A DNA stretch of 64,000 bases from an uncultured Clostridia bacterium. GTDB lineage: Bacteria > Bacillota > Clostridia > Lachnospirales > Lachnospiraceae. Shown here one piece after another: positions 59,887-64,000 of this stretch; position 1 is the stretch's first letter, and each line of letters opens with the position of its first letter. The stretch spans positions 310,001 through 374,000 of the forward strand of contig CAMIZL010000001.1 in NCBI GenBank assembly GCA_946403295.1, in the 5' to 3' direction. The notes under the pieces were generated by a model. The model saw only the letters and a list, made by a program, of their open reading frames with translations, searched no databases and was not told where the DNA came from. Both the position numbers and the translations under genes were made by a program.

Positions 59887-61494
59887 CTAATATTTGTCGA
59901 TACGGATATTGTCAAAATAATAATTTATGATCTGTTTATAATCAAAGCCGTTCTTAGCGAGTCCGTTTGCTCCGGACTGCGACATGCCGATCCCGTGACC
60001 GTGTCCCATTCCGAAGAACGAAACACTTCCGTTCGGGACAGATGCGACTGGATAATTCATCATGTTATCCGCGCCTATGGCAATAAGCTGATCGGACGAA
60101 TCGATCCTCGTAACGGCGGAATTTCCCGATATCGCATATATCGCACCGTTACCAAGGGTTTCCATGCCGTTTTTGTCGGTAACAAAAGGCATCTGCGCAT
60201 ATTGCCAGCCAAGGACTACTTTATATTTCGCGGACGGCAGATCAAAAACGCTTTGCGCCTGTTGTATCGACAATGCTTTTGTTGAGGTACTGCCTGTGAC
60301 CTTAAGGGAACTTACCCTCCCGGTCTGCGTGACAACGGATTCTTTTATGCTCTTAATACTTCCGACATCAAATCCGTTTTCCCTCATAAGACTCGCCGCT
60401 TCATCTAATGTATATGTAATGACCCACGGCGCTTTCTCGGGACTGAGTTCGAGAAGATCGGGCTTTGAACTGTATATGGCGCTTTTAATGCCCCATACAT
60501 CGATACCGCCTTCTGTCGATCCTCCGCTTGTCGAGAAATAAAAAGTCTCGACAAGATCGTCGCCGTTATATATGACCTCTCCGACCGTTGCCCTGACCGC
60601 TTCAATCGCTTCAGCCGATTCGCCGCCTACGCCTCTGTAGACCTGAGAAGCCGTTGTATCGGTCAGTTCATACGGAGACGAAAGCGTTCCTTTACATGTA
60701 AATGACGATTTATATAGCGCATAGCTTCTTGCACAAACGGCCTGAGCCTTTAGCGCCTCGGGGGCGTAGCTCTTACTCATCTCGCAGGTGACAACGCCGC
60801 ACAGGTACGCTTCAATGCTTATGATATTGACGGCCGTGAGCCCTGAGCCCGTTCTTACTATTTCGATCCTACCCCTGTACGATCTCGATCCGAGAGACAA
60901 AACCTTTCCTTTTTGGTCGTTCTTGGCCGAAACGGCTTTTATTTGAGGAAAAGGACTGTATTTTTTCGACTGCGTTCCTTCTACAACGTCAATGAGGAAG
61001 GAGTTCTTACCGAAAGATACTTTTATGAGCCGGTCTCTTTTGCCCGCCGTGCTCTTGTCAGATCTTTCATAAAGCTGCCATGTCTGTGGTCCCTTAAGTA
61101 CAGGAACCGCGCCCGTAGTATTATTCTGTCCGATCGCCTTTTTTGCTTCGTCATAGGACTTATATACGGTACTTTTTACGATATACGACGCGTTATCGGG
61201 TTCAAACGAAAATCCGCCGCTGCCGTAAAAGACTTCCCCCGCGATAAACTCGCTCCCTGTCGCGTATCCGAGCATGATCCTGTTGTTATACACAGTGATC
61301 ACGTCTTTATCTTTGTACTGCGCCACAAGCCCGACTCTTATGTCCGTCATGGCCCGTGCTTTATCAGAAGGCGCACAGATCAAGCATCCCGCGAGGATGA
61401 TCATAAGCGTCAGCACTTTAAAGATCGGTGATAAACATAGCGTCCCCGAAGGAGAAAAACCTGTATTCGTTTTTAACGGCTTCTTTGTAGGCAT
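59887..61494 (-). CDS. SpoIID/LytB-domain protein
   Basis: An exported protein of about 535 residues with a SpoIID domain (about 215-510): [50 protein letters not shown], and the C-terminal [19 protein letters not shown]. SpoIID domains are lytic transglycosylases acting on denuded glycan in sporulation, but LytB-type versions occur in non-sporulating bacteria, so sporulation is not shown. ATG 61494 has GGAAGAGAG and overlaps the end of queA by 77 bases; a GTG at 61416 is the alternative. Confidence 0.88.
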   Translation of the reverse strand: MPTKKPLKTNTGFSPSGTLCLSPIFKVLTLMIILAGCLICAPSDKARAMTDIRVGLVAQYKDKDVITVYNNRIMLGYATGSEFIAGEVFYGSGGFSFEPDNASYIVKSTVYKSYDEAKKAIGQNNTTGAVPVLKGPQTWQLYERSDKSTAGKRDRLIKVSFGKNSFLIDVVEGTQSKKYSPFPQIKAVSAKNDQKGKVLSLGSRSYRGRIEIVRTGSGLTAVNIISIEAYLCGVVTCEMSKSYAPEALKAQAVCARSYALYKSSFTCKGTLSSPYELTDTTASQVYRGVGGESAEAIEAVRATVGEVIYNGDDLVETFYFSTSGGSTEGGIDVWGIKSAIYSSKPDLLELSPEKAPWVITYTLDEAASLMRENGFDVGSIKSIKESVVTQTGRVSSLKVTGSTSTKALSIQQAQSVFDLPSAKYKVVLGWQYAQMPFVTDKNGMETLGNGAIYAISGNSAVTRIDSSDQLIAIGADNMMNYPVASVPNGSVSFFGMGHGHGIGMSQSGANGLAKNGFDYKQIINYYFDNIRIDKY

Positions 61495-62464
61495 TAAGTA
61501 TATTCTCTCTTCCGCAAAGCGCCGCAACCAACATGATGAGCGTTGATTCCGGCAGGTGGAAATTGGTTATCAGTGAATCAACAATATTAAATTTGTATCC
61601 GGGATAGATGAATATGTCCGTATCCGAACTGCCGGCAACCACACGATCGGTTCCGTGCGACGCGGCTTCAAGCGTTCTGCAGCTTGTTGTCCCGACGCAT
61701 ATGATACGACTTCCCCTGTCCTTGGCTGCGTTTATCATATCGGCGGCTTCCCTGCTCACCTCATACGACTCCGTATGCATATGATGATCGAGGATGTTTT
61801 CTTCTTTTACGGGTCTGAACGTTCCGAGACCCACATGAAGAGTCACTCTAACGATGTCGACTCCCATCTCTTTGATCTTCTCAAGGAGTTCTTCCGTAAA
61901 ATGAAGTCCCGCGGTAGGTGCCGCCGCGGATCCGTCATGTTTCGCATATACAGTCTGATAGCGGTTTTTGTCTTTGAGCTCGTGAGTTATGTAAGGTGGC
62001 AGCGGCATTGTGCCGAGCTTATCAAGTACCTCTTCAAACACGCCGTCGAAACTGAATGATATGATCCTGTTGCCGTCCGGAAGGACCTCCTTTATCTCAC
62101 CTTTCAGGATCGTTTCGTCACTTCCGAACACGACCACGGCTCCCACACGAAGCTTGCGGCCGGGCCGTACGATACATTCCCAGTCCGTAGCCGTGATCCT
62201 TTTTAACAAAAGTACTTCACACGCTCCCGTATGACCTTCTCTGTGTCCGATCAGTCTCGCGGGAATGACCTTTGTATCGTTTATCACCAGACAATCGCCC
62301 TTTCTGAGGAACGATCCTATCTCGTAAAAATGCTTATGAAGCATATGTCCGTCGTTCTTATCGAGGACGAGTAATCTTGAAGACGATCTGTCCTCAAGCG
62401 GATCCTGCGCTATAAGTCTCTCAGGCAGGTCATAATAATAATCGCTTTTCTTTAATGAAACCAT
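61418..62464 (-). CDS. queA: S-adenosylmethionine:tRNA ribosyltransferase-isomerase QueA
   Basis: Transfers the ribosyl part of SAM to preQ1-modified tRNA in queuosine synthesis. The 348-residue protein matches the family: [18 protein letters not shown] near the start, [15 protein letters not shown], the substrate region [17 protein letters not shown] and the C-terminal [23 protein letters not shown] 62464 is preferred over a GTG at 62473. No tgt or yajC gene is seen in the window; its usual partner may be elsewhere. Confidence 0.96.
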   Translation of the reverse strand: MVSLKKSDYYYDLPERLIAQDPLEDRSSSRLLVLDKNDGHMLHKHFYEIGSFLRKGDCLVINDTKVIPARLIGHREGHTGACEVLLLKRITATDWECIVRPGRKLRVGAVVVFGSDETILKGEIKEVLPDGNRIISFSFDGVFEEVLDKLGTMPLPPYITHELKDKNRYQTVYAKHDGSAAAPTAGLHFTEELLEKIKEMGVDIVRVTLHVGLGTFRPVKEENILDHHMHTESYEVSREAADMINAAKDRGSRIICVGTTSCRTLEAASHGTDRVVAGSSDTDIFIYPGYKFNIVDSLITNFHLPESTLIMLVAALCGRENILNAYKEAVKNEYRFFSFGDAMFITDL

Positions 62465-62636
62465 TTTTATCACACTCTTTTAACTCTAAGAAACGCTCTT
62501 TTTTCGCGGATTTCGCGGGTCAAATTTATCGGTCTGTCTCTTGAGCGTTACCATAATATATTAAATCCGAAGCGAATTTTCTTCAAGATGAAAGTATTAA
62601 TTTTTGTTTATAAATTTGAAAGATCAGCCTTTTTTC

Positions 62637-62664
62637 TTGTTTTGTTAAAAAAATTGTATATAAT
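62637..62664 (+). promoter_or_regulatory. Promoter of the acyl-CoA dehydratase activator-like gene
   Basis: TTGTTT (62637-62642), a 16-base spacer, TATAAT (62659-62664). It is divergent from queA; the 254-base intergenic stretch otherwise shows nothing I can name. Confidence 0.5.
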
Positions 62665-62718
62665 TTAGTAGTGCAAAAAATATCGGATTCATAACGAATC
62701 GGGAAAATAGGGACAGGT

Positions 62719-64000
62719 ATGTATAAATTAGGTATTGATATCGGATCGACTACCGTAAAAGTAGCGCTCCTTGACGAAAAGGATTCCATAATCGAAAGCG
62801 ATTACGAAAGGCACTATGCCAATATTCGTGAGACGCTCCTTTCAATAATCACAAAGATCACTTCAAGAATACCCGAAGATACTGTTGTATCTCCCATGAT
62901 CACAGGGTCGGGCGGACTTTGTATTGCAGACATAATGAAGATACCCTTCATTCAGGAGGTTATCGCGGTTTCGACTTCTCTTTCGGCACTTCCGGTCGTT
63001 CCTGACGTGGCTATAGAGCTCGGCGGCGAGGATGCAAAGATCATCTATTTCGGAAGCACCATTGAACAGCGTATGAACGGTATATGTGCCGGAGGTACCG
63101 GTTCATTTATCGATCAGATGGCTACTCTCTTAAAGACCGATGCCATGGGTCTTAACGAATATGCCAAGGATTATAAAGCGATCTATCCCATAGCCGCCCG
63201 TTGCGGTGTATTTGCTAAGAGCGATATTCAGCCCCTTATCAACGAAGGGGCCACCAAAGAAGATCTTTCCGCTTCCATCTTCCAGGCTGTTGTGAATCAG
63301 ACCATAAGCGGTCTTGCCTGCGGTAAGCCCATAAAAGGTAAAGTGGCATTTCTCGGGGGACCTCTTCACTTCCTTTCCGAACTGCTCGCTTCATTCATAA
63401 GAACTCTCAAGCTCACCGACGAATATATCATCGCGCCGGAGAATTCTCATCTTTTCGCTGCCAAAGGTGCGGCCATGAACAGCTGTCTGCTCCCCGGCGG
63501 AAGGAAAAAGCCCGACGAAGAGATAGTCAAGATGAGCCTCGGTCATATCAAAGAGACTCTTTCTCATGATCTCAACATTACATTCGAAGTAAACAGACTC
63601 GATCCTCTCTTTGAAGATCAGAAAGCATACGATCTTTTCACTGAAAGACACGATCAGCATTGTGTTGTTAAGCGCGAGCTCGCAACATATAAAGGCGATG
63701 CGTTCCTCGGCATCGATGCGGGTTCGACCACAACTAAAGCAGCCCTCGTGTCCGACCGTGGAGAGCTTCTTTATTCGTTCTACAGCAATAACAACGCTTC
63801 GCCCCTCAAGACATCGATAAGAGCGATCAAAGAGATCTACAGCCTTCTTCCCGAAGGTGTAAGGATCGTTCGTTCATGCTCCACGGGATACGGGGAAGCT
63901 CTCATAAAATCAGCGCTTATGCTTGACGAGGGCGAGGTTGAGACCGTCGCTCACTACAGAGCGGCTTCGTTCTTCGACAAGAACGTGGATTGTATCCTCG
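62719..64000 (+). CDS. 2-Hydroxyacyl-CoA dehydratase activator-type protein (3' end outside the window)
   Basis: The first 427 codons of a longer gene. It has two ASKHA-type ATPase domains: the first begins KLGIDIGSTTVKVALL (residues 3-18) and the second LGIDAGSTTTKAALV (about 332-346). The first also contains the cysteine motifs NGICAGGTGSF and ARCGVFAKSDIQ, which in HgdC-type activators hold a bridging [4Fe-4S] cluster at a dimer interface. Fusion proteins of this type in Clostridia run to over 1,400 residues and carry a C-terminal dehydratase-like part, so far more lies outside. Role: ATP-driven one-electron reduction of a dehydratase or related enzyme, substrate unknown. The ATG at 62719 is supported by AGGGA about five bases upstream. 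Confidence 0.88.
   Translation, partial: MYKLGIDIGSTTVKVALLDEKDSIIESDYERHYANIRETLLSIITKITSRIPEDTVVSPMITGSGGLCIADIMKIPFIQEVIAVSTSLSALPVVPDVAIELGGEDAKIIYFGSTIEQRMNGICAGGTGSFIDQMATLLKTDAMGLNEYAKDYKAIYPIAARCGVFAKSDIQPLINEGATKEDLSASIFQAVVNQTISGLACGKPIKGKVAFLGGPLHFLSELLASFIRTLKLTDEYIIAPENSHLFAAKGAAMNSCLLPGGRKKPDEEIVKMSLGHIKETLSHDLNITFEVNRLDPLFEDQKAYDLFTERHDQHCVVKRELATYKGDAFLGIDAGSTTTKAALVSDRGELLYSFYSNNNASPLKTSIRAIKEIYSLLPEGVRIVRSCSTGYGEALIKSALMLDEGEVETVAHYRAASFFDKNVDCIL

Noticed and set aside
59887-61494. SpoIID domain taken as proof of endospore formation.
   Set aside because: LytB/SpoIID domains occur in non-sporulating bacteria, and no other sporulation-specific gene is in the window. The SpoVB-like flippase is equally non-specific.

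Overview
The window looks like chromosome from a Gram-positive anaerobe of the Clostridia, most probably Lachnospiraceae-like. The signs are a SepF/DivIVA division cluster, the rplU-prp-rpmA-obg order with an N-terminally extended L27, an asp23-nusB-xseA-xseB-ispA-dxs string, LPxTG proteins with a sortase, a T-box leader, and a 2-hydroxyacyl-CoA dehydratase activator-type protein. Base composition is moderately low in GC and fairly even. I see no phage, IS, CRISPR or tRNA gene.

Layout. 1-8.4 kb (plus): 3' end of a divergent methylglyoxal synthase, a DacF-like carboxypeptidase lipoprotein, a P-loop protein, then a division/envelope operon (HlyD-like protein, YggS, SepF, DivIVA, LspA, RluD) and an AAA+ ATPase. 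8.4-10.2 kb (plus): BlaI-like repressor and a XerS-like tyrosine recombinase. 10.2-15 kb (minus): two lipoproteins, a cell-wall amidase and a diguanylate cyclase. 15.1-16.7 kb: TtcA-like tRNA thiolase converging on lexA. 16.7-20.3 kb (minus): rplU-prp-rpmA-obg-yqeK-rsfS. 20.3-27.5 kb (minus): two LPKTG surface paralogues, scpA/scpB, a phosphoesterase, a sortase with a tiny membrane partner, and an RNA methylase. 27.7-41 kb (minus): a long housekeeping string from rpsU and phoH through ybeY, a flippase, two flavoproteins, miaB and pdp to a DUF1015 protein. 41.2-48.4 kb (minus): chemoreceptor, dxs, ispA, xseB, xseA, nusB and asp23. 48.6-54 kb: small orphan ORF, efp, secreted FN3 protein, YqeG phosphatase and an EF-G paralogue. 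54.3-57.2 kb (minus): T-box leader and an XRE-cupin-acyl-CoA synthetase fusion. 57.3-64 kb: diguanylate cyclase with PAS, L,D-transpeptidase, SpoIID-like protein, queA, and the start of an acyl-CoA dehydratase activator protein.

Three things stand out. First, a 124-bp multi-hairpin element occurs twice with one mismatch (20401-20524 minus, 58606-58729 plus), and a divergent relative lies at 56640-56878 (minus). All three begin immediately after the T-tract of an intrinsic terminator and read in the same direction as that terminator. They share a helix with tandem G.A pairs and apparent base-pair covariation, which suggests a structured RNA or terminator-associated mobile element. Second, a T-box with a probable isoleucine (AUC) specifier precedes a one-piece regulator/acyl-CoA synthetase. 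This fits control of amino-acid synthesis by activating a branched-chain fatty acid such as 2-methylbutyrate for reductive carboxylation. Third, two unrelated genes (the HlyD-like gene and asp23) carry 36-41 bp tandem repeats whose first unit covers the end of the coding sequence and its stop codon.

All product calls rest on reading the protein sequences; no database search was possible. Starts were chosen by eye from ribosome binding sites and family N-termini.
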